This document shows positions 52,100-61,917 of a stretch of 64,000 nucleotides of DNA, in pieces. The stretch covers positions 1 through 64,000 of the forward strand of contig CAIVAR010000161.1 of assembly GCA_903904005.1 (NCBI GenBank). The letters are read 5' to 3'. Below the pieces are notes generated by a model. That model made no database searches, was not told where the DNA came from, and saw only the letters and a list, made by a program, of their open reading frames with translations. Numbering within the stretch: the stretch's first letter is position 1; each line of letters begins with the position of its first letter. Origin of the DNA: an uncultured Anaeromyxobacter sp. GTDB taxonomy: Bacteria > Myxococcota > Myxococcia > Myxococcales > Anaeromyxobacteraceae. Made by a program: the position numbers and the translations under genes.

Positions 52100-53668
52100 C
52101 TATTCGACCTTCATGCCCGGGGTCCAGCGCAGGACGGGCTTGCGCGCCGCGCGGGTCTCGTCGAGCCGGGCCCGGACCGTCTTCCGCGGCGCGCCCTTGA
52201 GCGCCTCGGGATCGGTCTTCGACTCGGCCGCGATGGCCTGCATGGCGGCCACGAACTGGTCGAGTGTCTCCTTCGACTCGGTCTCGGTCGGCTCGATCAT
52301 GAGCGCGCCATGGACCACCAGCGGGAAGTAGACCGTGGGGGGATGGGAGCCGTGGTCGATGAGCCGCTTGGCGACGTCCATGGTGGTGACGCCGGCGTCC
52401 TTCTGGAGCTTGTCGTCGAAGACCACCTCGTGCAGCGTCTCGGTCTCGTAGGGAAGGTTGTAGTGGCCGACGAGCTTCGCGCGGACGTAGTTGGCGTTCA
52501 GCACCGCCAGCTCGGCCACGCGCCGGAGCCCCTCGGGACCGAGCTCGCGGATGAGGGCCCAGGCGCGGACGAACATCCCGGTGTTGCCCCAGAACTCGCG
52601 GATCTTGCCGATGGTCTGCGGACGCTCCTTCGGGTCGGTCACGAGCCGGTAGGTCTCGCCCTCCTTCACCACGACGGGCAGCGGCATGAAGGGGATGAGC
52701 GGCTCGGCCACGCCGACCGGCCCGGAGCCGGGACCGCCGCCGCCGTGGGGCGTCGCGAAGGTCTTGTGGAGGTTGTACTGCATGACGTCGAACCCCATGT
52801 CGCCGGGGCGCGCCACGCCGAGGAGGGCGTTGAAGTTCGCGCCGTCGCCGTAGACGAGCCCGCCCTTGGCGTGGACGATCTCGGCGATCTCGGCGATGTG
52901 GCTCTCGAAGATCCCCAGGGTGTTGGGGTTCGTGATCATGATGGCGGCGACGTCGTCGTCCATCGCCTTCGCGACCGTCTCCGGGTGCAACCGACCGTCC
53001 GGGCCGCTCTCGAGCGTCACCGTGGAGTAGCCGTTGAAGGCCGCCGAGGCCGGGTTGGTGCCGTGCGCGGTGTCGGGGATGAGCACCTTGTGGCGCGGGT
53101 TGCCCCGGGCCACGTGGTAGGCCCGGATCATCATGAGGCCGCAGAGCTCCCCCTGCGCGCCCGCCGCCGGCGACATCACCGATGCCGGGAAGCCGGCGAC
53201 CTCCGACAGCGACCGCTCCAGCTTCCAGATGAGCTCGAGCGCCCCCTGGCTCATCGAGCCAGGCAGCAGGGGGTGGGCCCCCGCGAAGCCGGGCAGGCGC
53301 GCCAGCGCCTCGCTCGACTTGGGGTTGTACTTCATGGTGCAGGAGCCGAGCGGGTAGAACCCGGTGTCGATTCCCCAGTTCCACTGGGAGAGCCGGGTGA
53401 AGTGGCGCACCACCTCGAGCTCGGCCATCTCCGGCATTCCGGCGATCTCGCCCCGGAGCAGCGCGGCGGGGATCTCGGCCGACGGATCGGCCCCCGCGGG
53501 CACGGGCGGCAGCGACACGCCGATCCGTCCGGGCGAGCCCTGCTCGAACACCAGCGGCTCCTCCATGGCGAGGCCGCGGGTGGCGCCGAGGAGCCCCGTG
53601 TCGAGTGCGTCGGCGCCGGGGGCGGCGCCCTTCTCCATGCTGGGCTTCCAGCCGGTCGGGTTGGCCAT
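52100..53668 (-). CDS. gcvPB: glycine dehydrogenase (decarboxylating) subunit 2
   Basis: 522 aa, about 30 longer than many homologs at the C terminus. P-protein C-terminal half in the two-subunit form; it binds pyridoxal phosphate at Lys302 in YNLHKTFATPHGGGGPG. Other landmarks: GFYPLGSCTMKYNPK, SPAAGAQGELCGL and DTAHGTNPASA. With gcvPA it decarboxylates glycine and passes aminomethyl to the lipoyl arm of GcvH. Starts 2 bp after gcvPA; last gene of the operon. Confidence 0.96.
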   Translation of the reverse strand: MANPTGWKPSMEKGAAPGADALDTGLLGATRGLAMEEPLVFEQGSPGRIGVSLPPVPAGADPSAEIPAALLRGEIAGMPEMAELEVVRHFTRLSQWNWGIDTGFYPLGSCTMKYNPKSSEALARLPGFAGAHPLLPGSMSQGALELIWKLERSLSEVAGFPASVMSPAAGAQGELCGLMMIRAYHVARGNPRHKVLIPDTAHGTNPASAAFNGYSTVTLESGPDGRLHPETVAKAMDDDVAAIMITNPNTLGIFESHIAEIAEIVHAKGGLVYGDGANFNALLGVARPGDMGFDVMQYNLHKTFATPHGGGGPGSGPVGVAEPLIPFMPLPVVVKEGETYRLVTDPKERPQTIGKIREFWGNTGMFVRAWALIRELGPEGLRRVAELAVLNANYVRAKLVGHYNLPYETETLHEVVFDDKLQKDAGVTTMDVAKRLIDHGSHPPTVYFPLVVHGALMIEPTETESKETLDQFVAAMQAIAAESKTDPEALKGAPRKTVRARLDETRAARKPVLRWTPGMKVE

Positions 53669-53670
53669 GG

Positions 53671-55008
53671 CTATCCCCTCACCGACTGCGCGAAGAGCTC
53701 GATGAGCTCGGGGGTGTGGACCTCGGTGGCGACGCTGAGCAGCGCGCCCTTCATCGCCGGATCGTCCGGGTACCAGCGGGAGAGCGGGACGCCCGCCGCG
53801 ATGCCCTTCCTCGCCAGCCGCTCCACCACCGCCTCGGCGTCGCCGACGTCGAAGGCGGCCTCGTTGAAGGTGGGGCCGCTGAAGCGCAGGCCGAAGCCGG
53901 CCTTCTTCATGGCGTCGCGCAGCTGCTTGCCGCGCGCGTGGTTGAGCCGCGCCAGGTGGGCCAGGCCGCCCTTGCCGAGCAAGGACAGGTGGATGGTCGC
54001 GGCCAGCGCGGCCAGCCCGGCGTTGGTGCAGATGTTGGACGTCGCCTTCTCGCGCCGGATGTGCTGCTCGCGGGTGGAGAGGGTGAGGACGAAGCCGCGA
54101 CGGCCGTTGCGGTCGATGGTGGCGCCGGCAACGCGCCCTGGCATCTGCCGGATGAGCCCCTCGCGGATGGCGAGGAAGCCCGGGGCCGGGCCGCCGAAGT
54201 TGAGCCCGTTGCCGAAGCTCTGGAACGTTCCCACGGCCACGTCGGCGCCGAGTGCCCCCGGGGCCTGGAGGAGCCCGAGCGAGACCGACTCCGCCGTCAC
54301 CGAGACGGCGAGCGCGCCGGCCCGCTTCGCGATGGCGGAAGCCTCCGGCAGGGCGTCGATCACGCCGAAGAAGTTGGGGTACCCGATCACCACCGCCGCG
54401 GTCCGGTCGTCGACCGCGGCCTGCAGGGCGGCCAGGTCGGTTCGCCCGTCCTGGCCGTACGGGACGGTGACGATCTCGTCGCCCGTCGAGGCCAGGTAGG
54501 TGGCGAGCACCTTGCGGTACTCCGGGTGAAGCGCGCCGCTCACCACCACCTTCTCCCGCCCGGTGGCCCGGGTGGCGAGCAGCACCGCCTCGGCGGTGGC
54601 CGAGGCGCCGTCGTACATCGAGCCGTTCGAGACCTCGAGCCCGGTGAGCAGGGTGACGAAGGTCTGCCACTCGAAGAGGGCCTGCAGGGTGCCCTGGGCG
54701 ATCTCCGGCTGGTAGGGCGTGTAGGCGGTGAAGAACTCGCCGCGCAGGAGCAACTGGTCGACCACCGGGGGAACGTGGTGCGCGTAGGCGCCGGCGCCGA
54801 TGAAGGGCGGGTGCTCGGTGCGGTTGCGTGCCGCGAGCCGCTGGAACTCGGCGAGGAGGGACACCTCGTCGGTGGCGGCGGGCACGTCGAGCGGCCGTTC
54901 CAGCCGCAGCTTCGCGGGGATGGAGCGGAACAGCTCGGAGATGGAGGCCACCCCGCAGGCGTCCAGCATCTGCCGGACGTCCCCGGGGGTGTGGGGGTGG
55001 TAGCGCAA
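53671..55008 (-). CDS. gcvPA: glycine dehydrogenase (decarboxylating) subunit 1
   Basis: 445 aa, normal length, from TTG 55008. P-protein N-terminal half ([67 protein letters not shown]). Forms a heterotetramer with GcvPB. Starts 3 bp after gcvH and ends 2 bp before gcvPB, so translation is surely coupled. Confidence 0.96.
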   Translation of the reverse strand: MRYHPHTPGDVRQMLDACGVASISELFRSIPAKLRLERPLDVPAATDEVSLLAEFQRLAARNRTEHPPFIGAGAYAHHVPPVVDQLLLRGEFFTAYTPYQPEIAQGTLQALFEWQTFVTLLTGLEVSNGSMYDGASATAEAVLLATRATGREKVVVSGALHPEYRKVLATYLASTGDEIVTVPYGQDGRTDLAALQAAVDDRTAAVVIGYPNFFGVIDALPEASAIAKRAGALAVSVTAESVSLGLLQAPGALGADVAVGTFQSFGNGLNFGGPAPGFLAIREGLIRQMPGRVAGATIDRNGRRGFVLTLSTREQHIRREKATSNICTNAGLAALAATIHLSLLGKGGLAHLARLNHARGKQLRDAMKKAGFGLRFSGPTFNEAAFDVGDAEAVVERLARKGIAAGVPLSRWYPDDPAMKGALLSVATEVHTPELIELFAQSVRG

Positions 55009-55011
55009 GGG

Positions 55012-55401
55012 TTACTCCTGCTCTTCCTCGACGAACTTCCGGTAGGCCGCACCGTCGAGGAGCTCGGCGAGCTCCTTCGCATCGGTGGACTCGATGACGA
55101 TCATCCAGCCTTCCTCGTAGGGGTCCTCGTTGACCGTCTCGGGGGCGTCGACGAGGGGGGCGTTCACCTCGACCACCTTCCCGGAGACCGGCGCGAACAG
55201 GTCGGAGACCGCCTTGGTGGACTCGACCACGCCGAAGGTCTCCCCTTTCTTCACGACGTCGCCGACCTCGGGCAGCTCGACGTAGACCACGTCCCCCAGC
55301 GCGTCCTGGGCGAAGTCGGTGATGCCCACGGTCACCCGGTTGCCCTGGACGCGGGCCCACTCGTGATCGCGGGTGTACTTCAGATCGTCGGGGAAGTTCA
55401 T
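55012..55401 (-). CDS. gcvH: glycine cleavage system H protein
   Basis: 129 aa. Biotinyl/lipoyl-type fold; the lipoyl Lys is residue 63 in VESTKAVSD. YTRDHEWARV at the start and GWMIVIE near the end are typical. ATG 55401 has GAGGA eight bases upstream. The in-frame ATG at 55407, overlapping the gcvT stop as ATGA, would add two residues. Confidence 0.95.
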   Translation of the reverse strand: MNFPDDLKYTRDHEWARVQGNRVTVGITDFAQDALGDVVYVELPEVGDVVKKGETFGVVESTKAVSDLFAPVSGKVVEVNAPLVDAPETVNEDPYEEGWMIVIESTDAKELAELLDGAAYRKFVEEEQE

Positions 55402-55403
55402 GG

Positions 55404-56486
55404 TCATTTCCTCACGTAGAACGGCGTCTTCACTACTTGTGCAGCGGCGGGACGGCCGCGGATGTCGACGGCGAAGGTGGATCCCTCGGCGGCCAGCGCC
55501 GGGGGCACGAAGGCGAGGCCGATGGAGCTCTTCACGGTGGGGGACTTCGTGCCGCTCGCCACCACGCCCACCTTCCTGCCGTCGTGGAGGACGTCGTACC
55601 CGTGCCGGGCGATGCCCGGGTCGGTGAGGACGAACCCCACCAGCTTGCGGGGCAGGCCGGCCGTCTTCTGCCGGAGCATGGCGTCGCGCCCGATGAAGTC
55701 GCCCTTGTCGAACTTGACCACCCAGCCCAGCCCGGCCTCGAGCGGGGTGGTGTCGTCGTCCATGTCGTTGCCGTAGAGCCGGTAGGCGACCTCGAGCCGG
55801 AGCGTGTCGCGCGCGCCCAGCCCCGCCGGGACGAGCCCCTCGGGCTTTCCCGCCTCGACGAGCGCCTTCCAGAGCTTCACCCCCAGCGCGGGGCGGCAGA
55901 AGAGCTCGAAGCCGTCCTCGCCGGTGTACCCGGTGCGGGCGATGGTGCAGGGGACCCCCGCCACGTCGCCGTCGACGAAGTGGAACGTCTTGAGCTTGGC
56001 CAGTTCGGCGCCGGTGAGCGGCTGGAGGATGGCCTGGGCGCGCGGCCCCTGCAGGGCGAGCTGTACCCAGTCGTCCGACTCGTTGGTCACCTGCGCGCCA
56101 GCGGCGTGGTCGGCCAGCCAGGCGAAATCCTTTTCGCGGTTCCCGGCGTTCACGCAGACGAGCAGGTCCTCGGCGGAGCGCCGGTAGATCACCACGTCGT
56201 CGACGATGCCGCCGTTCTCGCGGCACATGCAGCCGTACTGGGCCTGGCCGTCGACCACCCGACCCAGGTCGTTCGTGAAGATCCGGTTGAGCGCCTCGAG
56301 CGCCCTCGGGCCGCGGAAGACCACCTCGCCCATGTGGGAGACGTCGAAGAGGCCGGCGCGGGTCCGCACCGCCTCGTGCTCGTCGAGGAGCCCCGAGTAC
56401 TGGACCGGCATGTCCCAGCCGGCGAACTCGACCATCCGGGCGCCGGACTGCACGTGTACGTCGTAGAGCGGAGTGCGCTTCGCCAT
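55404..56486 (-). CDS. gcvT: aminomethyltransferase (T protein)
   Basis: 360 aa from ATG 56486 (MAKRTPLYDVHV). Transfers methylene from the H protein to tetrahydrofolate with release of ammonia. Landmarks: GLFDVSHMGEV, Asp of the folate site in NGGIVDDVVIYR, YTGEDGFE and the C-terminal barrel with KSPTVKSSIGLAF. First gene of gcvT-gcvH-gcvPA-gcvPB; a promoter lies 33-60 bp upstream. No glycine riboswitch fits in this space. Confidence 0.96.
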   Translation of the reverse strand: MAKRTPLYDVHVQSGARMVEFAGWDMPVQYSGLLDEHEAVRTRAGLFDVSHMGEVVFRGPRALEALNRIFTNDLGRVVDGQAQYGCMCRENGGIVDDVVIYRRSAEDLLVCVNAGNREKDFAWLADHAAGAQVTNESDDWVQLALQGPRAQAILQPLTGAELAKLKTFHFVDGDVAGVPCTIARTGYTGEDGFELFCRPALGVKLWKALVEAGKPEGLVPAGLGARDTLRLEVAYRLYGNDMDDDTTPLEAGLGWVVKFDKGDFIGRDAMLRQKTAGLPRKLVGFVLTDPGIARHGYDVLHDGRKVGVVASGTKSPTVKSSIGLAFVPPALAAEGSTFAVDIRGRPAAAQVVKTPFYVRK

Positions 56487-56518
56487 CGGTACCGCCGAGG
56501 TTGGGGGAGGGCGGCCGG

Positions 56519-56546
56519 ATTCTATCGGCCGTCCCCCGAGGGTCAA
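56519..56546 (-). promoter_or_regulatory. gcvT operon promoter
   Basis: TTGACC (56546-56541), 16-nt spacer, TAGAAT (56524-56519), on the minus strand; predicted start near 56512, leaving a leader of about 26 nt. Close to sigma70 consensus in a GC-rich genome. Confidence 0.72.
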
Positions 56547-56550
56547 GGCA

Positions 56551-57636
56551 TCATGGGGGACACGTCACCGGCCTGCACGGACCCCTTGCAACGGCCGTGC
56601 AGCACTGCAAGCTCTTTCCGGAGCCGTCGACGAACCTGTAGGACCAGTTCCCGCCCGACCCGATCTCCAGCACCCCGAATCCGGCGGCGGTGGAGGCGAA
56701 GAGGAGGCGTGCGCCGGGAGCCGACAGGGTCTTGAAGCGCTCCCCGGTCCGGGCCCGGGAGCCGTTCCCGGAGATGAGCACGTCGTAGCCCGACGGCGAC
56801 CGCAGGTGCTCGAGCTGGTGCTCGTGCCCGGCCAGCCAGGCCGCGATGGGGCCGGCCGCCTCCTCGATCCGCTTCACCCGGTCCAGGTACTCGGGCGTGG
56901 CGTCGGAGCGGTGCTCGCCGGCGGAGAAGCTGGGGTGGTGGGCCACGATGAAGCAGAGCCGCTCCTTGCAGGGGCGGGCCGCCTCGGTGACGAAGGCCAC
57001 CTCGTCCTCGAAGGAGAAGTCGCCGTAGTCGCGCTTGAGGAGGTTGGAGTCGATCCCGATGAAGCGGACCGGTCCGCGGTCCTCGACCCAGTGGCGCCCC
57101 GGCATCGACCAGCGCGGGGAGCGGTGGGCCACCGAGAGGCAGGCCCTCCGGCGCGCGATGACCCGCGCCTCGCCGCCCGAGGCGCAGGTTCCGAGCGCCG
57201 CCACGTCGTGGTTGCCCAGCGTGAGGAGCACCGGCACCGGCTTGCCGTCGCGCAGCACGCCGGCGAGCGGCTTCTCGAAGAGCTTCTCGAAGGCGGGGTC
57301 GACCGGCGGGACGTAGCCGGCCTCCACCTGGTTCCGGTCCGGGCCGAAGGCGCACTTCTCGGCGCCGGGGAGGATCGGATCGGGGCCGCACTCGTAGACG
57401 TTGTCGCCGGGATGGAGGACGAGGTCGACCGGCGCGGCCCGGGAGGCCGCGGCCATCGCCCCCGCCACCGTGGCCTGCTGCCGCGTGTCGTCGCCGAAGT
57501 CGGCGACGTGCAGGGCCCGGAAGACGACCGGGGACGGAGCCGGCGCCGGGCCGAGCGGCTCGGGCCGGAGGACGAAGTCGGAGCCGCGCGTGCAGGACGC
57601 GGCGAGCAGCGCGGCCGCGACGAAGGCCAGCCTCAC
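56551..57636 (-). CDS. calcineurin-like metallophosphoesterase lipoprotein
   Basis: 361 aa from GTG 57636 with GGAGG before it. Lipobox AASC (about 14-17). Motifs: [33 protein letters not shown] and [10 protein letters not shown], complete for a two-metal purple-acid-phosphatase-like enzyme of the short type. Likely a periplasmic or surface phosphatase. The C terminus has several Cys ([19 protein letters not shown]). The start overlaps the folD stop (GTGA), so it is coupled to a cytoplasmic enzyme with no clear link. Confidence 0.88.
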   Translation of the reverse strand: MRLAFVAAALLAASCTRGSDFVLRPEPLGPAPAPSPVVFRALHVADFGDDTRQQATVAGAMAAASRAAPVDLVLHPGDNVYECGPDPILPGAEKCAFGPDRNQVEAGYVPPVDPAFEKLFEKPLAGVLRDGKPVPVLLTLGNHDVAALGTCASGGEARVIARRRACLSVAHRSPRWSMPGRHWVEDRGPVRFIGIDSNLLKRDYGDFSFEDEVAFVTEAARPCKERLCFIVAHHPSFSAGEHRSDATPEYLDRVKRIEEAAGPIAAWLAGHEHQLEHLRSPSGYDVLISGNGSRARTGERFKTLSAPGARLLFASTAAGFGVLEIGSGGNWSYRFVDGSGKSLQCCTAVARGPCRPVTCPP

Positions 57637-58475
57637 CCGCGCGCCCTCCGCGCCAGGTCGAGGGTGTTCACGAGGAGCATGGCGATGGTCATCGGACCGA
57701 CCCCGCCCGGGACGGGGGTGATGGCGGAGGCCCGCTTCTCGGCCTCGGCGAACTCCACGTCGCCGCAGAGCTTGCCGTCGGGCTTGCGGTTCATCCCCAC
57801 GTCGATGACCACCGCGCCGGGCTTCACCCAGGCGCCCTTCACCATCTCGGCCCTGCCGATGGCGGCGACGAGGATGTCGGCCCGGGCCACCTCGCCGGCC
57901 AGGTCCTCGGTGCGGGAATGGGCGATGGTCACGGTCGCATGGCGCTCGAGGAGCATGTACGCCATCGGCTTGCCCACGATGTTGGAGCGCCCGACGACGA
58001 GCGCCCGCTTGCCCTTCGGATCGACGCCGGCCTCGTCGAGGAGGCGCATCACGCCGGCCGGGGTGCAGGGGCGCGGGGCGGGCTTGGCGAGCCAGAGCGC
58101 ACCCACGTTCACCGGGTGGAAGCCGTCGGCGTCCTTGGCCGGGGAGATGGCGTCGAGCACCTTGGACTCGTCGATGTGCTTTGGCAGCGGGAGTTGCACG
58201 AGGATGCCGTGCGTCTCCGGGTCGGCGTTCAGCCGGGCGATGAGCGCGAGCAGTTCCGCCTCGGCGGTCGTGGCCGGGAGGTGGTGCTCGACCGAGCGCA
58301 TGCCCACCTCCTCGCAGGCCTTGCGCTTGCCCTTCACGTAGACGGCCGAGGCCGGGTCTTCGCCGACGCGCACCACCGTCAGGCCAGGAACGAATCCTCC
58401 GCGGGCCAGCTCCTTCACCTGGTCCGCGACCTCGGCGCGGACCTTGGCCGCCACCAGTTTTCCGTCGATGATCAT
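57633..58475 (-). CDS. folD: bifunctional methylene-THF dehydrogenase/cyclohydrolase
   Basis: 280 aa, normal length. [14 protein letters not shown] with the catalytic Lys, [35 protein letters not shown] and [10 protein letters not shown] (NADP site) are all kept. Converts 5,10-methylene-THF from the glycine cleavage system to 10-formyl-THF, used by PurN. ATG 58475; only 24 bp separate it from the divergent zinc-ribbon gene, and a shared TATA-type -10 lies between. Confidence 0.97.
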   Translation of the reverse strand: MIIDGKLVAAKVRAEVADQVKELARGGFVPGLTVVRVGEDPASAVYVKGKRKACEEVGMRSVEHHLPATTAEAELLALIARLNADPETHGILVQLPLPKHIDESKVLDAISPAKDADGFHPVNVGALWLAKPAPRPCTPAGVMRLLDEAGVDPKGKRALVVGRSNIVGKPMAYMLLERHATVTIAHSRTEDLAGEVARADILVAAIGRAEMVKGAWVKPGAVVIDVGMNRKPDGKLCGDVEFAEAEKRASAITPVPGGVGPMTIAMLLVNTLDLARRARG

Positions 58476-58485
58476 GAGGGGTGGG

Positions 58486-58493
58486 AGTATAGA
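58486..58493. promoter_or_regulatory. shared -10 element of a divergent gene pair
   Basis: AGTATAGA reads TATAGA to the right (58488-58493) and TATACT to the left (58491-58486). The gap between the two start codons is only 24 bp. Predicted transcription starts fall at or within a few bases of each ATG. Confidence 0.45.
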
Positions 58494-58499
58494 GGACCC

Positions 58500-58976
58500 A
58501 TGGCCGTCGCCGCATGTCCCAAGTGCAACACGCCGATCGACCCTGCCGGGCCCTGCGTCACCTGCGCCGCCGAGGGGGAGGGGCTGAAGCTCCTCTCGCG
58601 CTCCGGCTACGCCTCGGTGAAGGAGATGATGGCGGTGCTGGAGGGGGAGGGGCTCTCGCCGGGGATGGAGCAGATCCCCATCGGACGCCCGGAGCAGAAG
58701 CAGCACCCGCTCTGGAACCTCTACGTGCCGAAGGGCGAGGTGGAGGCGGCCGAGGCGGCGCTGCGCGCCCAGTGGGCCCACCTGCTCGGGGAGGCCGGTG
58801 CCCGGGAGGCGGCCGAGCGCGGCCTGCGCGGCGTGGACCTCGACGCCGGCGGCGAGATCGAGTGCCCGGCCTGCGGCCACAAGTTCACGCCCGCGGGGAG
58901 CGCGGCCGAGTGCCCGGACTGCGGGCTGGCCCTCGGGGCCCCCGCCGACGCCGCGCCGGACGAAGCCGAGCACTGA
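58500..58976 (+). CDS. zinc-ribbon protein
   Basis: 158 aa. Two Cys4 zinc ribbons, CPKC...CVTC (about 6-23) and CPAC...CPDC (about 122-139), frame a DUF2007-like middle ([20 protein letters not shown] ... [20 protein letters not shown]). Cytoplasmic; role unknown. It precedes the deaminase gene by 6 bp and likely forms an operon with it. Confidence 0.8.
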   Translation: MAVAACPKCNTPIDPAGPCVTCAAEGEGLKLLSRSGYASVKEMMAVLEGEGLSPGMEQIPIGRPEQKQHPLWNLYVPKGEVEAAEAALRAQWAHLLGEAGAREAAERGLRGVDLDAGGEIECPACGHKFTPAGSAAECPDCGLALGAPADAAPDEAEH

Positions 58977-58982
58977 GCCGGG

Positions 58983-59990
58983 ATGACCCGGGACCTCTCC
59001 GACCTCCACATCCACGTGGGCGGCGCGGCTGCTCCCCACACCCTCTGGTCGATCGCCCACGAGCAGGGGCTGAAGCTCCCGGTCGCCGATTACTGGGAGT
59101 TCCGGGAGCTCGTCTCGGCCCGCCCCGGGAAGGTGAAGTCGCTCGACGAGTACCTCGCCGTGCTCCACCAGTGGACGGAGCGGATCCAGTCGTCGCCCCA
59201 GGCCATGGAGCGCAGCGTCCACGAGATCATCGGGAAGGAGTACCGCTCCTCCCGCGTGAACCTCATCGAGCTGCGCTTCAACCCGATGAAGCGCAACCAG
59301 GGCGGGGAGCGGGACCTCGACCACATCATCCACGCCGCGCTGCGCGGGATGGACCGGGGCGTCCTCGAGTACGGCGTCCAGGCCGGGCTCATCTTCTGCC
59401 TGGCCCGCGAGTTCGAGCCGCACCTGAACGAGATCATCGTGGAGAAGGCGATCCGCTACCAGAAGCGGGGCGTCGTCGGGATCGACCTGGCCGGCACCGA
59501 GCGGAACGCCGTCGAGCTCGACCCGGCCGTGGTGGGGAAGTACCGGGAGCTCTTCGCCCACGCCCGCAAGGCGGGGCTCAAGACCACCGTCCACACCGGG
59601 GAGACGGCGGGGACCGGCGCCGAAGGGGTCCGGGCCGTGGTCGAGCAGCTCGAGCCCGACCGGATCGGCCACGGCATCCGGGCCGCCCAGGACGAGTCGG
59701 TGATGGCGCTCCTGCGGGAACGGGGGGTGACACTCGAGATCTGTCCGACCTCGAACCTGGCCACCCGGGCGGTCTCCGGGACGGCGGAGATGCGGGAGGT
59801 GCTCCAGCGATTCTGGCGCGCCGGCGTGCGTTTCACCATCAACACCGACGGCCCCTACCTGCTCGACACCGACATGCGGCGCGAGGTGGAGATGCTGCGC
59901 CGGGACGGCGTGCTCGCCGACGAGCAGATCGACCAGGCGTTCCGGTGGGCCCGCGAGGCCTCCTTCGTCGAGGCGGTCCGGCCGGGCTGA
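58983..59990 (+). CDS. adenosine deaminase-family hydrolase
   Basis: 335 aa. Metal site HIHVGG (residues 9-14), [13 protein letters not shown] (about 206-210, catalytic Glu), RIGHGI and [11 protein letters not shown] (from 287). The zinc Asp289 is kept, but the next residue, Asp in true adenosine deaminases (TDDP), is Gly290. The deaminase fold and chemistry are clear; the substrate may be another aminopurine compound (for example a modified adenosine or aminodeoxyfutalosine), which cannot be settled here. Confidence 0.88.
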   Translation: MTRDLSDLHIHVGGAAAPHTLWSIAHEQGLKLPVADYWEFRELVSARPGKVKSLDEYLAVLHQWTERIQSSPQAMERSVHEIIGKEYRSSRVNLIELRFNPMKRNQGGERDLDHIIHAALRGMDRGVLEYGVQAGLIFCLAREFEPHLNEIIVEKAIRYQKRGVVGIDLAGTERNAVELDPAVVGKYRELFAHARKAGLKTTVHTGETAGTGAEGVRAVVEQLEPDRIGHGIRAAQDESVMALLRERGVTLEICPTSNLATRAVSGTAEMREVLQRFWRAGVRFTINTDGPYLLDTDMRREVEMLRRDGVLADEQIDQAFRWAREASFVEAVRPG

Positions 59991-60002
59991 AGCCCCCGCC
60001 GG

Positions 60003-61640
60003 CTACCCGGCGACGAGGACTGCGGCGATCGCCCCCGGGGGCGGCTCCTCACCGGCGCGCACCGGGGCGAGCTCGGCGGAGCGGTTGCGCACCATGACGA
60101 GGAGAAGCTCTCCCGCAGGGCCCGCCGCGGAGAGGCGCGGATCGTCGATCGTCTCGAGGGCGCGGGCGACGGCCGGAAGGTCCACGCGGGTGAACGGCAC
60201 CGGGGCGAAGGGGCGGCCGAGCCGCTCGTTCGCGAGCGCCGTGAGATAGAGGGTGGCGAGCGTCGGAGGCGCCTCTCCGGCGGCCGGCGCGAGGCCGAGG
60301 CTCCGCCCGAGCGCGAGCAGCCCCTCGGCCTCCCCGAGGGCGGCGGCCGTCCGGCGCACCTCCTCGGACGAGCGGAAGGGGCGCTCCACGAAGGCGGCGG
60401 CGGCGACCGAACCCCATTCGTTCCGGGGGCGATCGAGGCCGGGGAAGTAGCGAGGCCTGCGACGCAGCACGGCCTCGAAGGCCTCCCCGACCGGCGCGTC
60501 GAGTCCCGGGGAAGGGCCAGCCGCGGCGCCCTCCTTGCGGATGCGCTCGGCGCGCCACCGGAGTTCGAGGAGCTGGCCGAAACCCTGCTGGAAGATCGCC
60601 TTGAGCGAGGTCGAGCCGAGGGCCCGGGACGCGACGTCGACGTCCCCGCCCGACAGCGACTCGAGCCCGAGCTCGAGCAGCGTCCGCGCCGACTCGACGG
60701 CGCTCCGGACTGCGTCGGGATCGGACGGGTCGACGCGGTCGGCGACGATGGCGGCATTGGCGGCCTGGAGCGCCTCGCTCTCGAATCGCTCCACCGCCTC
60801 CGGGGGGAGGCGTGCCGCCGCGCGGTCGAGCAGGGTCTCGCGCCGGAAGGAGGCGAGCCAGAATCCCGGGGGGCGCTCCGGGAGGCCGGCCGGCGAGCCG
60901 GGGCCCGTTCCGGTGCGCCGGGCGGGGCGGGCGAACCAGGAGAGGGCCTCCTCGAGGCTGGGGTAGCCGAGATCGGCGAGCCGTCCGTCGCGCCACCGGA
61001 GCGCCTGTTCCTCGAGGTCGCTCTCGATCTCCCAGCGCACCGCGGAGAGGATCCGGCCGGCCATGTAGGCGTCGCGCTCGTAGAGGTCGTCGACGAGGCG
61101 GCGCACCGCAACGTAGTCGGCGCCGTCGGGGACGAACTCGACGATGTAGCGCCCCTCGGCCGTGCGCATGAACCGCTCGCTCTCGAAGTCCGGGTCGTCG
61201 TCCTCCTCGAGGTCGTGGATCACCAGCGCGGTGCGGAGCAGCAGGCTCACGAGCTCGGGGTCGAGGGTGGCGAGCTTCTCCCGCCAGGCGTCGAGGTCGG
61301 CGTCGCGGTCCGCCCCGGAGGGGGCGCCGCGGGCCGCCCGGAGCCAGGGGACGAGCCGCATCGGATCGACCTGGCCGCCCCGCCAGGCGTCGAGGTCGAC
61401 GAAGGTCCGGAACTGCTCCGGGGAGGCCAGCTGGACCACGTCGGACGCGTCGGCGAGGCCGGCGTCCTGGATGGCGTGGAAGAGCTCGTCGGCCGGGAGC
61501 GCCCGGACGACGGCCATGGGGTCCGGCTGGTCGAGAAGGAGGTCGAGCCGCCTGCGCCCACCCAGCTGGGCGAGCGATCGGCGCAACTCGGCGAGGTTCC
61601 CGGCTCCGGGAACGCCCTCGTCCTGCGGTTCCGGCGTCAA
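60003..61640 (-). CDS. DUF6178 family protein
   Basis: 545 aa from TTG 61640. All-helical, with [59 protein letters not shown] and [16 protein letters not shown] as landmarks; it matches DUF6178, known mainly from deltaproteobacterial-type genomes. Function unknown. TTG overlaps the rpmB stop (TTGA), so its translation probably depends on that of ribosomal protein L28. Its stop is 12 bp from that of the convergent deaminase. Confidence 0.82.
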   Translation of the reverse strand: MTPEPQDEGVPGAGNLAELRRSLAQLGGRRRLDLLLDQPDPMAVVRALPADELFHAIQDAGLADASDVVQLASPEQFRTFVDLDAWRGGQVDPMRLVPWLRAARGAPSGADRDADLDAWREKLATLDPELVSLLLRTALVIHDLEEDDDPDFESERFMRTAEGRYIVEFVPDGADYVAVRRLVDDLYERDAYMAGRILSAVRWEIESDLEEQALRWRDGRLADLGYPSLEEALSWFARPARRTGTGPGSPAGLPERPPGFWLASFRRETLLDRAAARLPPEAVERFESEALQAANAAIVADRVDPSDPDAVRSAVESARTLLELGLESLSGGDVDVASRALGSTSLKAIFQQGFGQLLELRWRAERIRKEGAAAGPSPGLDAPVGEAFEAVLRRRPRYFPGLDRPRNEWGSVAAAAFVERPFRSSEEVRRTAAALGEAEGLLALGRSLGLAPAAGEAPPTLATLYLTALANERLGRPFAPVPFTRVDLPAVARALETIDDPRLSAAGPAGELLLVMVRNRSAELAPVRAGEEPPPGAIAAVLVAG

Positions 61641-61858
61641 GCCCGTGCAGCAGTCCGCGCGCCGTGGTGCGGCGCCTTCGCGACGCGCCCCGCCTTCAGG
61701 CAGCGGGTGCAGACGCGGACGTGGCGGACGGTGCCCTCGACCGACGCCCGCACGGAGCGGAGGTTCGGCAGCGAGCGGGTCTTGGTCTTGTTGTTCGCGT
61801 GGGAGACGTTGTTGCCGACGAGCGGCCCCTTCCCACAGATGTCGCAGCGACGTGCCAT
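61637..61858 (-). CDS. rpmB: 50S ribosomal protein L28, zinc-binding form
   Basis: 73 aa. [20 protein letters not shown] and [10 protein letters not shown] mark L28. CDIC (5-8) and CTRC form a zinc site, the C+ version typical of zinc-sufficient growth. The 3' end overlaps the DUF6178 gene by 4 bp. A sigma70-type promoter stands 30-58 bp upstream. Confidence 0.97.
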   Translation of the reverse strand: MARRCDICGKGPLVGNNVSHANNKTKTRSLPNLRSVRASVEGTVRHVRVCTRCLKAGRVAKAPHHGARTAARA

Positions 61859-61887
61859 TGGCTTTTTTTCCTAGAAAAGAGGGCGGG

Positions 61888-61916
61888 TTAATACGCGGGA
61901 CGCGGCCCCGCGTCAA
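61888..61916 (-). promoter_or_regulatory. rpmB promoter
   Basis: TTGACG (61916-61911), 17-nt spacer, TATTAA (61893-61888) on the minus strand. The -35 box lies right after the stop codon of the upstream FAD oxidoreductase. Near consensus. Confidence 0.78.
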
Positions 61917-61917
61917 G

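Noticed and set aside
56487-56518. Glycine riboswitch before gcvT
   Set aside because: Only about 26 nt of leader are predicted between promoter and start codon, and no tandem aptamer pattern is seen.
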